A DNA stretch of 64,000 bases from Acorus gramineus (lineage: Eukaryota > Streptophyta > Magnoliopsida > Acorales > Acoraceae): NCBI GenBank assembly GCA_030737835.1, contig CM060853.1:3077152-3141151 (forward strand), in the 5' to 3' direction. Below the pieces are notes generated by a model. The model saw nothing but the letters and a program-made list of their open reading frames with translations. It made no database searches and was not told the DNA's origin. Each line of letters begins with the position of its first letter. The first letter of the stretch is position 1. Made by a program: the position numbers and the translations under genes. Positions 44,723 to 58,100 of this stretch are shown in pieces.

Positions 44723-47700
44723 TGAACCTTAAAAATAATAGGGGATGCAATAGGGAGAGAGGACGAGACAACGATGATGGAAGGACGGTGGAGGCTCTCA
44801 CCGCAGCGTGTTGATGGGAGGTCGACGACGGAGAGGACTCGGTGGCGGCAAATCTCACCGAAGAGGAGGAGAGAAAAGAAGGAGAGGAGAAAAATATGTT
44901 AATAATAATAATATTAGCAGTATGAAGTTATTTCTACAAAACAGGGAAGATACACAATGCGTATTGAATTGGAGAGTCTATTCTAATGGAGAGGAAGACC
45001 GAGATTAGAGTTGGACTCTATGTCCTTAAGACGTAATTCGCCCTGCACAAGTGTTCACGGATGACGGCGAATGTCTCCCAGGATACAACGATGGAACGTC
45101 CTTTGGTAGAAGCACTTCAAACCAGAGGACCAGTGAACCAACTCTGTTTGTAACACTCTCTCTTTAAGAGACACTGAAAGACTTGACTGAATATACTCTT
45201 GAATGCAAGAAGACTCGAATTCTAAATCGGATTATTTTCAATGCAGAGTCTGGAGTGCTATATATACATGGAAAAATTTAGTTGTAGAGGCTATTGAAGG
45301 AGCCTCTTCATCTGTTCAGTTTGTTACTGAAACAGAGGATGAGGCACCCCTTCTCTAAAAAGCCAACGGTCAGATTGTAACCGTCGATTCGATGGCCCAC
45401 ATCGTATCCGAATCGACGGTCCAGATTTGATCTGATCAAAGCGATCTCCACCGTCCGATTCAACAAAAGTCCAAAAAGAAAAGGCTCCAGCTCCTAGCGA
45501 TGATGCCAAGTGCGCCTCTAAAACGCTCAATACGCCTTTGCGCGCGCGGGATGCGCGTGGTGGTGCTACGCATCACCCGCATGGAAAGGTCCACCATAGG
45601 GAATCCACCAAAAGTAATTTACTAGAGTACAAGGAGCCTATCTTGTAAATGCTCAATACTTTTTCCTTTTAACCGATATGGGAGCAACCACCAACTACTT
45701 TCATTATGTTACTGGAAGAACTTTGGATCCAATTTTCTCATTCACCCAAAATTGGTTTTGAGAATGTAAATATACTATGTTCATCTCCTCGACGAGGGGA
45801 ACATAATCCAATGGGTTTCCACTAATTAATATTAGTGGAACCCAAACTCATTTTTTTAACCAAAAGTGGTCAAAACCAAGTTTTTCCAACAAAATATGTG
45901 GAAAAAAAATGAGGGCGGTGGATTTAGGATTTGATGGGTTTTGAATATTAAAAAGTGGTGGGTTTAGAAATGCTAGGATTTTAGGATGGTGGGTTCAACA
46001 AGTTGGTGTGATCAGAAAAATGAGTGCTAGGGTTAGATGTGCCCTTGTGTTAAACACCTTGGATTTTGATACCATTTATGAGATGAATATAGAGAAATTA
46101 TAAAAAAAAAATAACTAAAGTGATTTGTAAATGCTTTTTTGTTATCATGAACATAAATATACATGCAAAAACTTATATATTAGGTGTAAAAGCAACAAAG
46201 ACAATTATACATAGTTTTTTTTTAATTATAAAAAATATGATAAATCATCCAGATATCTAATTATGAAAAATGCTAATAAACACATATATTTAATTAAACA
46301 ATTTGACTATAAATAAATGTGACTACTCACAACCAAAAAAAGATATAAATAAAGTTCACCGCGCTTGAATCCATAGTTAGTTAATTTTTAAATAAATTTG
46401 ATGTAATTATGATTTTTTTTTCATTGGAATATATTATACGTCTAAATTTTACTTTTTTACACTTTGAATGCCTTGGAACAAAAAAATTTCCAATGTTTTG
46501 GAACAAGGTATACTAACAAAACTTGAAAATAAGCATTGCAAATTATGAAATTTGGAAATAAAAAGTACAAGACACATGACACTAATTAATTACAGAAATA
46601 AATTTATATGACTACCTTAATTACTTGATATATGTCAATTTTAATTAGACTTTAATGGGGATTGACTTGGTTAGAATCTCTAGCCCTAAGTTGGGTCTTC
46701 TTGGGGTTGTTATAGGCTTTATATTTGAAGCGACTATCTTTTTCTTGGTCCATGGTAGTTAGGAGGATTCTGTGGAATTAAATACATGACAGTGACATTC
46801 CCTTCATTGCCATCGCAATAGTGTCTAAGTTTGAGTCTTTTTTGTATTAATTGAAGAAATTTTAACTATAAATGCAAATAAAAATGAACATTTCTTCAAA
46901 TTTAATATTGTGAAGAGGTACACCGAGCAATATTTACGTACGCAAACTCACGTTCTTCACGTGTTTTGATTTATTTATTTTTTGAGAGAATGGTAGGCCA
47001 ATGCTACCCAAGTTATATAACTATAGACTGAAGTTATTCCAGTTCACATGGCTAGTATATCAGATTTGGGTTTTGATTTTTTATTAATTGTGTATATTTT
47101 ATGTAACAAATTCATAAAAATGAGATATATACTTTAATTAATTATATGGAATTAATTATAAAAAAATTAAAATTTTAATTCATGTTTTGTTCAGTGAGTT
47201 ATATATAAGACCGTATGTGAGACTGTATCATACGTCTTTGATGAAATCCACGACAAAACAAGTACTCGATGGATGATGCATGGGAGGAAATAATATAATA
47301 TAATATAATTTTCAGAGCTTCTACTTATGCTCTAGCTGGTGGTGCCTGTGGGAGTGCATTTTTATTCTTCTATTAACATTTTTTTTTTAACATTGTACTA
47401 TTGTGTGTGCAATTTGAATGGTTTGTTGTTGTTATTCTTCTTCTTGATGGGTGTTTGCATTTGTTTTTCTTTGTTTTGGAACGTGCTGAAAGTCACAGGA
47501 CTCCATGAATATTTATAATGACATTTGGTTGGTGGATCAATACAAAATGGATATGAAAATTTGCCCCATCATGTTGAATTGGAACCATAGTCAATAGTGG
47601 AATTAATTGAGTCTTCCTTTGGGAGGACCCTGACCGCCCGGCTCATTTTTCTTTTGTTAAAAAAATATCCCTGTCATGTATATGCAGTGCCATCCGCAGT

Positions 47701-48387
47701 CTATGTCTGTTTTCTTTTTTTAATTTTGAAAAAAAGATAGACTATTGTTACCCTGATTTCATTGATAGATTTTGAAACTACAATATCTGAAGGCGGTGTG
47801 GAGAGGGGAGAAAGACAAAAGAAAAAACCACTCGCTTAATAAATTTCAAAGGTTTCAAAATTATAATATTTTTCAAGTTTTCTTTTTCTTTTAATAAAAA
47901 TATACACTTGCCTATTAAATATATAATGTTATATAATTGAAATATATACTGAGATACATTAATCCATTTTTTTCTTTAAAAAATAAAAAAAAAATTGTGA
48001 TTGAGTCTTTCAGCATCTGTATGATTTTCTTCCATTAAATACATTTAGGCTTGCTGAAAAAAAATTTCGCTCATAATTTTCTTAGATAATTAATGAGAAT
48101 AAGCGAGATGCAATAAAGAAATATGAAACATTATTTTAAAATAAAGTAACCATGCATGGATACAAAGATGTGATTGGAGTGTATTTCATATGGTGCTCTA
48201 CAAGAACTTTTAAATTTTTTTTTATTGTACTTGGGGAGACCCCCATTACATATACACTAACAAATCCTATTTGAGTATAAATTAGGCCAATATTTGTGTA
48301 TGATGAAATTTATTGAAACCTTCCAAGCTTTGTTTGGGACACTTGAACAAATACACGTTTTTAACTTCTCCATGTGAATAAATAAAT
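44723..48387. other. Spacer without recognised genes
   Basis: 44740-44900 is purine-rich with GACGACGGAGAGG words. 45000-45620 is GC-richer, with CGTCGATTCG / CGAATCGACG inverted words and CGCGCGCGGGATGCGCG, possibly old LTR sequence. Past 45700 it is AT-rich. A retroposon-like tail lies at 46975-47050 and an (AATAT)n tract at 47292-47310. No ORF resembles a known protein. Confidence 0.35.
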
Positions 48388-48661
48388 GGATTTTTAGTTT
48401 TAAGTCCCCATAAACTATATGATTTAGTGATTGATCTCTCACTTCTTCATATTTCGGTTTAAGTCCCCAGATTTAAAGGGTATGTTCCTTTTTAGTCCCT
48501 CCCAGGGACCTATCCCTAAATTATTTGATTTTCTTTTTAGTATCTGAGAGGGACTAGAAATAAATATACCCTTGAAATCTGGAGACTTAAACCAAAATAT
48601 GAAAAAAGGAGGGATCGATCACTAAATCATATAGTTTACAAGGACTTAAAACTAAAAATCC
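48388..48661. mobile_element. Foldback MITE forming a near-perfect hairpin
   Basis: 274 bp. Left arm GGATTTTTAGTTTTAAGTCC, then ACTATATGATTTAGTGAT and TTTAAGTCCCCAGATTT, returns inverted to the right edge. The arms are about 118 bp with few mismatches and a loop of about 35 bp. It lies about 160 bp beyond the 3' end of the second intact peptide gene. If transcribed it would form a long dsRNA stem. Confidence 0.85.
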
Positions 48662-48823
48662 CAAAAATAAAAGAATCATATCATTAATCAAAACAATTTT
48701 GATTTACAAAATTTTGATCTATTCGTGTATACTCTTTCTTTATACATGTTTTACATCATATCAAAACAATATAAACACTGATATATTACATCAACATCTC
48801 ATCAATACATCCCATCGACTACA

Positions 48824-49048
48824 TCAGTGACCCTTGCCACCGGGGCTTGGTCCCCCAGTCAGCTGCCCCATCAACTCAATTACCGAAGATCTCGCCTTAA
48901 TATATAGAGACGGGTATGCCGAACTGCCACCCCCCTCTTTGTGAGCACAGTCAAACAACACCCTTGACGCATCTACACCACCCGATCTCAACACAACAAC
49001 CGCGAAGAGGATCACGAGGAGGATCGAGCACGCTTTCTGATGATCCAT
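48824..49048 (-). CDS. PIP/PIPL-type secreted signalling peptide precursor, second copy
   Basis: 74 aa. MDHQKACSILLVILFAVVVL is a signal peptide; then DASRVLFDC (DASRVL is shared with the copy at 41338), a short KEGGGSS linker, and KARSSVIELMGQLTGGPSPG ending GGKGH. I chose the Met at 49048 because it starts directly at a signal peptide. An in-frame Met upstream at 49231 would add a leader with no signal character and lies beyond the TATA-like TATAAATACC (about 49180-49190). The core W and R of the other copy (EWMGRLSAGPS) are L and Q here (ELMGQLTGGPS), so the mature peptides differ. Confidence 0.77.
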   Translation of the reverse strand: MDHQKACSILLVILFAVVVLRSGGVDASRVLFDCAHKEGGGSSAYPSLYIKARSSVIELMGQLTGGPSPGGKGH

Positions 49049-49221
49049 CTTAAGAACTTGAAACTTTGGTTTGTGTTGAGAATAACTGAGAATTGTTTCA
49101 GAACAAGAAGTTGTTATTCCTCTTTTGTTGGTGGAGCTATTGAAGATGAATGGTAGTTGTTGAAGATGATATGTTGGTGGGTATTTATAAGGGTTTTTGG
49201 TTTGGTATGAATGAAGCGTTG

Positions 49222-49305
49222 AATGTTTCAAACAACATGAAAATTTTTAATTAAACAAAGACAAATGTTTCAAACAACATGAAAATTTTTAATTAAACAA
49301 AGACA
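49222..49305 (-). promoter_or_regulatory. Perfect 42 bp direct repeat in the second peptide-gene promoter
   Basis: AATGTTTCAAACAACATG, AAAATTTTTAATTAAACAAA and GACA form a 42 bp unit that occurs twice without change (49222-49263 and 49264-49305), just upstream of the TATA-like box. The unit begins with the TGTTTCAAAC word conserved in the paralog promoter, which has it only once. Confidence 0.75.
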
Positions 49306-49687
49306 AATGAGAGCGTGTTTTGGACTTTTGGTTGGTGGACTCGTGCTTCATGTACGGATTTATATTGAAATGACGATATTGCCCACGGTCATGTGTGGTG
49401 GATGGAATCATGGAAGGGTAAGTGGTGAGGTTTTTTTTGTCTTTTCGGGTACGACTTTCAATATTTGAGTTTGACTGACGCTGACGGTCAGCAAAATTGA
49501 AAAGTCAACAGCCGGACCGAGTACGTCGTTTTGGGGCTTCAAATTGACAGAAATGCCATTTCTTGAGGGGCAAGTTTCATAAATGCCACAGATTTTTTTT
49601 TTATATTTAAAATTGGTCCTCAAATTGTTTTAATGGGATTTTGATGCCACTGTGTTTAGTTGCAGTGAGGTTTGGTTAGAAAAAAAT

Positions 49688-50460
49688 TCGTTAGTCATCG
49701 TTTGGTCCACCTGAAATGTTTAAAATATTCTTTTAGAGGTCTTGCATATATACCCCTGCTATATTCTATTTTTATCAAAATACCCCTGTAAAATCATCAT
49801 TGCATGAATATTCCAAAAAAATTCATAAGTTGTGCATCGGTACCTTTACGGTCAACTTCCTTAAGCTGAGTTTAAATGTTACCATTAAAATCTCATTTAA
49901 ACAGTTAAGAATGGCTGAAAAGTTCAAAGACCTCTATTTCATCTTCTTTTTTAATGTTTAAAATAATATATTGTACATTTACACCATAAATGTTTTTCAT
50001 GTCGCAGACAATGATTAATGTTAATTTTTAACACAGGAGAATGAAAATGAAAGTAATGGTGATTCGTGATTTAGGGCAAAAGAGAGATGTAGTTGATTTA
50101 ATATTAGCGTTTATCTGGTTCAAATGGGGGAAAGAGATAAAAAGTATCTGATCTAGGACAAGGGTAAATAAGTAAATGCACGCACCAAGGTTATCCAAGG
50201 AAGCTTGGTTGGGTAATCGACATTGACATCATATCATGGAGGGGCATTGATGCGCAGCTTACGAATTTTGAGGAGTATCTATGGATAGATGATTTTTACA
50301 GGGATATTTTAATAAAAACGGAATATAACATGGGTGTTATGCAAAAATTAATTTTTAGGAGTTTTGAGAGGGGGTAAATAAGTAATTTCATTTGGTAGGG
50401 TTAAAAAACTGACCACAGTTCACTCTAGGTTTCAAATGATGACTAACGGAGGAATATATT
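49688..50460. mobile_element. Long-TIR element (non-autonomous)
   Basis: The left arm has CGTTAGTCATCGTTTG, ATATACCCCTGCTATATTC, AAAATACCCCTGTAAAATCA and ATTCATAAGTTGTGCATCGG. The right arm (about 50230-50460) carries these inverted, with scattered changes. The inside is about 350 bp without an ORF. Same style as the elements at 22211 and 59150 but different sequence. Confidence 0.6.
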
Positions 50461-50577
50461 TGCACTATTTTTAAATATTATAAGGGTATATTTACCATGG
50501 AGGATGTAGAAAGGGCAATTTTGCAAAAATAGATTTTAAGAGAGGTAAAAAAAAAAAAACCTATTTTAATTGACTTA

Positions 50578-50940
50578 TATACCCTCAGACCCGAATGCAA
50601 ACCGTCAGTAGTTCAGGTTGAATTTATAATTGATTCGGGTTGGATTCATATTTGATTTTATAAATGTATAATTTTAAACAATGAGAACTCTACAAAACTC
50701 AATGCTCGGCATGAAAGAAATAAATAAAATAAAATAAAAGTATTTTTATTTAGAGAATAAAAAAAATGAAACTATAAAAATAATAGATTCTATATAAAGG
50801 TAAATTGAACAATTCAAATTTTATCTCATAAATTAAATAAGTAAAATTAGACTTAAAAATCACTAATTACCCAAACCCTCAACCCAAATCCAATCCAAAT
50901 TAGTTCCACATTGCTCGGAATCAGGTTCAAAAACCAAAAA
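50578..50940. repeat. GGGTTGGG-type dispersed element, copy 2 (diverged)
   Basis: TTTTAAACAATGAGAACTC, TATTTTTATTTAGAGAATAA and ACAATTCAAATTTTATC match the centre of the copy at 3285-3857 in the same order. The ends are worn: ACCCGAATGCAAACC left, CCCAAACCCTCAACCC right. Confidence 0.6.
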
Positions 50941-50946
50941 TTAATC

Positions 50947-51887
50947 CCCCGTTTGGATGGGGGGGTTAAGATGGAATAAGGGGGTATAAGAATGGATAGG
51001 GAAAATGGTTGTTTGTTTGCAGAGTTATGGTATTATTATGCCAATATAAATGAGTATAAGAGAGTATAAGTAACCCCTATGATAAGCTATACTCAGTTTA
51101 TCTATTCCCATTGATAAATGGGGCCCACCATCACATTAAAAAAAAAGGTTAAAGACATTCAAGTTCTCGTAAACATGGATAACCCAATATAAGTCCTTAT
51201 AAAAGTTGGGGCAGACATACACATCCTTGAAAACTCACAAAAACCCATATACATCCTTGGTTTTAACAAAAATTAATCATAACTCAACCTACCTTACTTA
51301 ACTTTAACCTATAACCATGAAATGATTAAAATATTTTAAAATTTTTAACCATTTTCAATCAATACCTCAATGAAAATAAAAAAACATAAAAAGTCTTACA
51401 AGGATAATATGATCTTTGCGTACACTAATTTGTTTTTATGATTATTTATGGAGACTATAATGTCCACACAATTACATGGTGATAAAATATTTTATCAAAT
51501 TTAAATGAAATTTTAACCCGAGGATGATAATTAGGTTTTTGTGAGTTTTTAGAAACTCGTGTCTGCCCCAACTTTCACACGGACTTATATAGAATTATCC
51601 ATGCTTGCAGGGATGCAGATGTCTTTAATCTTAAAAAAAATCACATCAAATCACATATCAACACCTCTTATACATCAATAGGGCTCACATGTCAAATCAA
51701 CTTTTTACATCTTATTCACATTTTATTTTTTATCAACCAAACAACTCAACCTAAATTCTTACGTTTTCCAATTAGAATAAGAAAAACATAACTACACATA
51801 AAATCACTTATCCATTAATAAAGTTATATGTTCCTGGAATAGGTATAAACCCCAAAATAACTTATTCCTCAATCCAAATGGGGGCTA
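50947..51887. mobile_element. MITE-like element of about 940 bp with CCCCCGTTTGGAT ends
   Basis: Left end CCCCCGTTTGGATGGGGG, right end reversed GCCCCCATTTGGATTGAGG. Just inside are AATAAGGGGGTATAAG and, inverted, GGAATAAGTTATTTTGGGG-like words. No transposase. Possibly hAT or PIF type; no clear target duplication. Confidence 0.5.
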
Positions 51888-52184
51888 AAAGTCTAACCCA
51901 AACCTGCCCCATATCTGATCACTCTCCATCAAATATAAATATTTTCTTGATATTAACATAATTGAATACTTTATTCAATGTTGCTGATTGCATTATAATT
52001 TCAATCTCAGGTGGGGACAAATCTCTAAACATTGTATTAAACATTCCTGCAGTAGTACATGCCACATTTTTCCTTCTCATAATCAATATATAATCAAAAT
52101 ACACAAGAAGAAATCAGACAAATTTACATGTAAAGATTGAACCGCTTCAATGTTACTTAGACTGACAGTGTTGTTTCTTTAGCT

Positions 52185-55100
52185 TCAGTACTCCCTTGAT
52201 CTTCTTCTTAACTCGTTGAGCTCATTTTCGATATCCATATCTCTGAATGCCGCATTAATTGGTCGACCAGCGGGGAGCTCTCCTTTCTGTTGCACATGAA
52301 AAATAAAATAAAATAAAAGAGATGTGGTCCAAACAGGATTGATCATGTCATGGAGGGGCCTGTGACTGGGAGAGGCTTTTGAATAATCTATTGTGATCAT
52401 ATGATAAGGTGAAAGAAATTTCATGTATTAGTGAGTGACTGCATTCTGTTATAGAATGGAATTCATACCCCAAAATAATTTTTTAACGGATTATATGGAT
52501 TATTAAGGGGAAAATATTTATCAGAAAGTATGCAGTGAGTGCATGCGGTAAGTTTTGAGATACAGTTAGGCCCCGTTTGGAATCAATTTTCAAAACCAGC
52601 TTTTTCATAAAATCTATTTTGTTAGCTTTTAACAAATTAAACCCACAATATTGGAAACCAAGAACTAGCATTTAGAAAACCCGTTTGAAACTGATCAAAA
52701 TCAATTTTGTAGAATCAGAATCAGTTGACAGTTGGTTCCAAATGGGGTGTTAGGTATCAGATCTAAAATCTTACAGATTGCAGGAATTTGAGCAGAAGTT
52801 GGCATCAGATGATAAAGTAGTACAGCTATACAATATTGCTGACTAAATGTAAAGAGTGAGAACAACTAAAGTGCATTTGCAAACAATGCGTTAAGCCCAT
52901 GAATTTACCGGAAATTACATATATTGAGCAGAAAATAACAGGTATCAAGTAATTTCATCCAACAGAAGAATATACGTTACCAGTGAGCTTCCTGACAATT
53001 CTCTCTTCATTTTTGCAAGATCATCATCAACAGATGAGCCCTCTAACAATGCAAACTGCACACAATGACAGTTCCAGTTTAATTTGAAGATGAGCAGATT
53101 TCCACTTAAGTTGAAGTGGTATCATATGAATGCTACCTTTCCTTCTAGATCATCAGTGGTTAACTGATTCGTAGCTTCCGCTTGTGATTCCATAGCCATG
53201 ACTGTTGGAAGACGACCAGAATATTATATTCTACCAATACCCAAACTCTTAGAAGGAATATATAACATAAAATCAAAGTCTATGCCTCAGTCTTTTGATA
53301 GTTTACCCGAAAGATTAACTGAGTTACATTCATCTCAGGTTCAAATTAAAGCCAGATTACTTGGAAAATAATACATATAAAAGTCGTTGCCTCACCAAGA
53401 CTTCTTATGGGTAGGCCCAAAAAAGGAATCATTTCTAAAGTCAAACCTTAATGTAGGGGATGACAGAGTCAATTCAACTGGACAGAATTAAGTTATATGT
53501 TTCAATTGACTAGCATTCTAAAGTCATGAACTATAGATAATTCTGAGAGGATTTGTGCACTCAACTTTATATTTAATCATTTTTTGTTCATGAAGATTGC
53601 CATATATTTGGTTTGATGTTAATCATTATTGTGTTTATGAAGAGTTCCTTTGATAAAATAAACAATCAAATAAAGATTCAAAGAGCCTACCCTTTTCTTC
53701 CATCTTTTCAAAAGCTGAAAGTGCACTGCTCGTATTGACATTCCCCAACATCTCGCTTACTTTTGTCGCGGTCCTAAAGCAATAATGCTTTACAATGAAT
53801 ATTTTTGTAACAAATCCATAAAAAGAATATGATAGTAATAATAAAAAAGACATACTTTGCAGATTGTGCGCGTGCTTTGAGAGTATCTTTCTTTGACCTT
53901 GCCTCCTGTATCTTACTCTCCAAAAGCTATAGGAAACAAACAGCATTTATAAACTACATCAACTCACAAGTAGCATTGCATGCCTTTTTTGTCTCAGAAA
54001 AGTAGGGGCCTAAACATTGATTTCTATAAATGTTGAAAAATATAACGTGCATGAATTATGGGCGCAGTTTTCATCAAAAATCATTTGCAATTCATCCATG
54101 TACAAGAGCTCATAAGGGGTTCAAGAGACACTAGTGTGCAAACATGGTCATTCCTTTAAATTGGAAATATCCCCAGAACAGCCATCGGGCCGTGGACAAG
54201 ACAACTTTGCTTTACATATGAGCCAATAAGGATAAAAGTTGCAACTATTCCTTTTTTAGAGGAATTTATTAGATGACACCAAAAACAACCAATATAAATC
54301 ATGTGGAAGAGAAGGATGTAATCTAAGACATATTTTTATCCCAGAATAATGCCGAATAAACTTAAGTATGACAAGAGAAAACTGAGGTCTGAATGTGGAA
54401 ATAATTGTCTAATTTTCAGTACTATGTTAGAAACTTATATACAAACATACCCGAGTATTGGAGACAAGGTTGTCAACTACACTTCTCTGCTGGTCAAGCT
54501 GACTTTTCAGAGAACTTGCGTTATCCTGCAAAGAAGAAAAGCAATGTAAGACAATTAGAGGATATACAATTTTATAATCATCAAATCACATGTAAATCAT
54601 ATGGGTGAAGAAATGATCTTCTCACATGTTTGCAGCAATAAATACGTGTGTCATATATTAAAAGATAAAGTAAGACCACATTTTTTACTCGAATAAAGAT
54701 TTTTATCCATCAAAGACTTATATGACTAGAGAAGGAAAAAGCATGGCCTAAACTATTATCCAGAAGACCACAGATACCAATAACTAAGCATCTATAGACT
54801 ATATGTCATGGTTTTCAAAGTCCAGACAGGCCTTTCTCATTGGTGAGAGATAACATTAGACTGTAAGTAGTAACAATTCTAGGAACCAACAGACTTTCTG
54901 ACAGACAAACAAAGAAAGACCTTACTGTGTGTATCTTTCAAGAACCATAGCTCGTAATACTACTTCATGTTTTCTCCATCCTCATTTCATAGAGACAACT
55001 CAAGCCACTTGACCTGAATATCCTAGAACAAAAACCCTTTGATGCCATCACTAAATAATGAACCCAAAATCTTTTAATATATACAAGTGTACGTGCCATG

Positions 55101-58100
55101 TGTGTGAGTGATTTGTTGCTATATCTGAATATTGGAAATGACCTATATTTTACTCCAGTGCCTGTACCATGGTGAATGTGTTCACATATTAAGATATACT
55201 TAGGCAGCATTTAAAAATGGATTTGGACAATTTTAGGAGATTATGCTTTTGCAAGAATCATACTTAATTCAAACTTCTTTCCAAATACCCCAAAATCATC
55301 CCAGTTTTAGCTTTTCAGGAATCTTCAAAAGTAAGCTTCCTGGAAAACTATTTTCAAATCCTACTTTAAGTATAAAGCTACTTTTCAAACTCATTTCCAA
55401 ACGCTACCTTAGGCTCATGCCAGTTAGACACAATCAATTCTAAAATACATTCAATCTTTTCTTTCTTTTTTACTTTTGCGGAAAGGTCGCATCTTACCAT
55501 CTGTAACAATATTTCAGAATAAACAATTGAAAGCTCCTATGAAGAGGGGTGGATGGGGGACTTATCCATCCACCTAACCCCTGATCCCAAATACAGCTAA
55601 AAGATCATGATTTTTAAAAAGATCATGATGTTGGGGACCATCAAAACTTAACCTAAGCTTAAATAATGTTTATTTGAAGATGGAAAGAAAATCAAAATCA
55701 CACCTAGCACAAGCAAAACAGCTATATGGGTAAGTTCCTGATGAAAATAGAATAGGTAGGATTAATGGTAAGAAGCATGTGAAAAGCATCAAATGCTGTG
55801 CAACTATACCCTATGCCATCTCTTATTAGTACTGAATTACCAGACAAGAAGAGTCGGAGATGACAAGACATGCTGTTTGCGTGTTATCGCAGTTTCAGAA
55901 AACCACCAAGTATATGAGCATGACAATGAACAAGATATAGGAGTTACCATTTATGAGAAGGAATACTTACAGCGTAAGATTTCCGTCTTTTAAGGGCTTC
56001 ACGAGCAAGGTCCTCATCTCCTTTTTTAAGAGCAAGTTGTGCCCGATTGTACCTGCACCCAAAATAATGCTAGACAGGTAAGGTTATTTGCATTTATATC
56101 AACATGGTCTATCAATAATGCAGAGGCATTATAACAGAATACCAGTCCTCAGAAGCTTGTTGTGCAGCTTTGTATTTGTTCTCCATCCGTTTTTGAGATG
56201 CTAAAACCTTGAATACAAGAGGCATAAACAAGTTAACAACATGCAAATGTTAGTGGAAAATTGGACTGCACATAGTTCCCTCTTGCTTCATGAAAATGTC
56301 ATAACTTTGAACACATAAATGACGATAAATGAGGAGTTGAAACAAAAACAGATACAGAGTAAGCTTTGTACCTGTGCCGTGGCTTGGCGCATCTTTGTCA
56401 AGTCATCATTCATCTCCAAAACGGCTTGTTCCAAGATCTTTTCAGGATCTTCTACGGAACTTAGGAGTGCATTCGCATATGACTACACTTGCAAGAGAAA
56501 ATATAAAAAAATATGGTTAGAGAAAAATAATCCAATTTTTTTTTATGACTAATGAATGCAAACTCAACATCATTTGAAAGAAAAAAAAAAACTAATGCAT
56601 CTGTCTTACTTTGATGACTCTAGCAAATCTATCAAAAAGATTCATCCGGGTACCAAGTGCACCACCCCCACATCTCAGTCTGATGGGACGAGCCGTTTCC
56701 AGTGTAGTATGTTTCAGAGCACTCACTATATGAAGAAAACTCATCAAAATAAATGAATGCAGAAGGTTCATGATTGCAGTAGTTTTGAAACAAAATTTCC
56801 GTAGAGAATAAATGCTTATCTGTTTCTGAATTATGCCATGTCGAGCAGACTATATCACATAAGAAGAAGAAAACGACAGAATCTGGTGTTTATTATAAAT
56901 GAGGCAACTTATCAACTGTTGTTCCAAACAATCAAGCCGCTTAGAGACTCTTGTCAATGTGAATTCATACCCAACTCCTACCTGCTGGAAATAATTTTTT
57001 TCATGTCCCTCAACTCCAATTCTTTTCAAATCCCCCACTCTCCTTTTTACCTTTATCTTTTTCTTTTTGAAGAAGAAGAAGATCCGGGTAGGCAATCTAC
57101 TACCATATATTAAGATAATGGCTTAAGATGCCATAACAAGCCGGAACAAAGAAACAATACAAAAAGAAGTTAAAAAAAGACCAGCTACACTGTAAAGGGT
57201 CATCTACTGTCCAGTGTCCTCACTACATTTGTCTCTGGATTTTGTCAAAAACACATCTGAACAATCTATCAAAGCCACATCATTACATGCACATGTTCCA
57301 TTACCCACCAACACCATGATAAGTACAACAAGAATGCAGCCAATTTACTAAATCCACAGAAAATTTCTTTGGTGATCTACATTATCTCCACAACCACTTG
57401 TATAAGTGAATGATATAATCATGTATGATTTCTCTAGTTCTATTTTATTGACTTATTGTTATATCTATTGCAATAGCTATCCTCTTCTTCTTGCATTGGA
57501 TTCTTGAACTTTCAAGTCTCATACCCAAAGACATTCCAAATCTCCATTTTATCTAATCAATCAACAGGAGGATGTCCAGTGACAATATAACAATCCCAAA
57601 CACTACATGGTTAGCACAAAGGAATATGGCATTGAGAGGACCCACAACCAAAATCTTTGAAAAATAAGAATTTGATACTCTCTAACGGGTATACCCATCT
57701 CCTGACACACACTAGCCATTGTTCATTCTTAAATGTCTATAATGATGTTAACAAATCCCTCACATCTCCTTAATATCCGAGTGTCAACCAATTTATTCAA
57801 TGAGGTAATGAATCAAACAATTGGATGTTGTCAAAGGATCCTACTTAAAAAAAATGAAACAGACTGCAAAAGAGGAACATTGCATACATCATTTATTCTT
57901 AAAAAAAGGCACCATCATCCTTCTCATCAACTCGTCTTCGAAACATGGAATGGATAATGCAGTCAGTTGTCTGATTTCAAAAAATTCATATACTTTCATT
58001 CATACATAAACTAATCAATCTTAAAGCCATACATAACATATTATTTGTCAAACATTACATAAAATAAATGAAAAAAGTGTCATTTTTGAGAGACTTCCAT

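Noticed and set aside
44808..45008. Gly/Arg-rich ORF
   Set aside because: Purine-rich low-complexity strand; nothing resembling a domain.
45324..45530. 68 aa minus-strand ORF with ordinary composition
   Set aside because: Lies in repeat-like spacer with inverted CGATTCG words; no recognisable domain or promoter.
49049..49231. Longer start for the second peptide gene
   Set aside because: The added 61 residues lack signal-peptide character and include sequence upstream of the TATA-like box; the Met at 49048 opens directly into a signal peptide.
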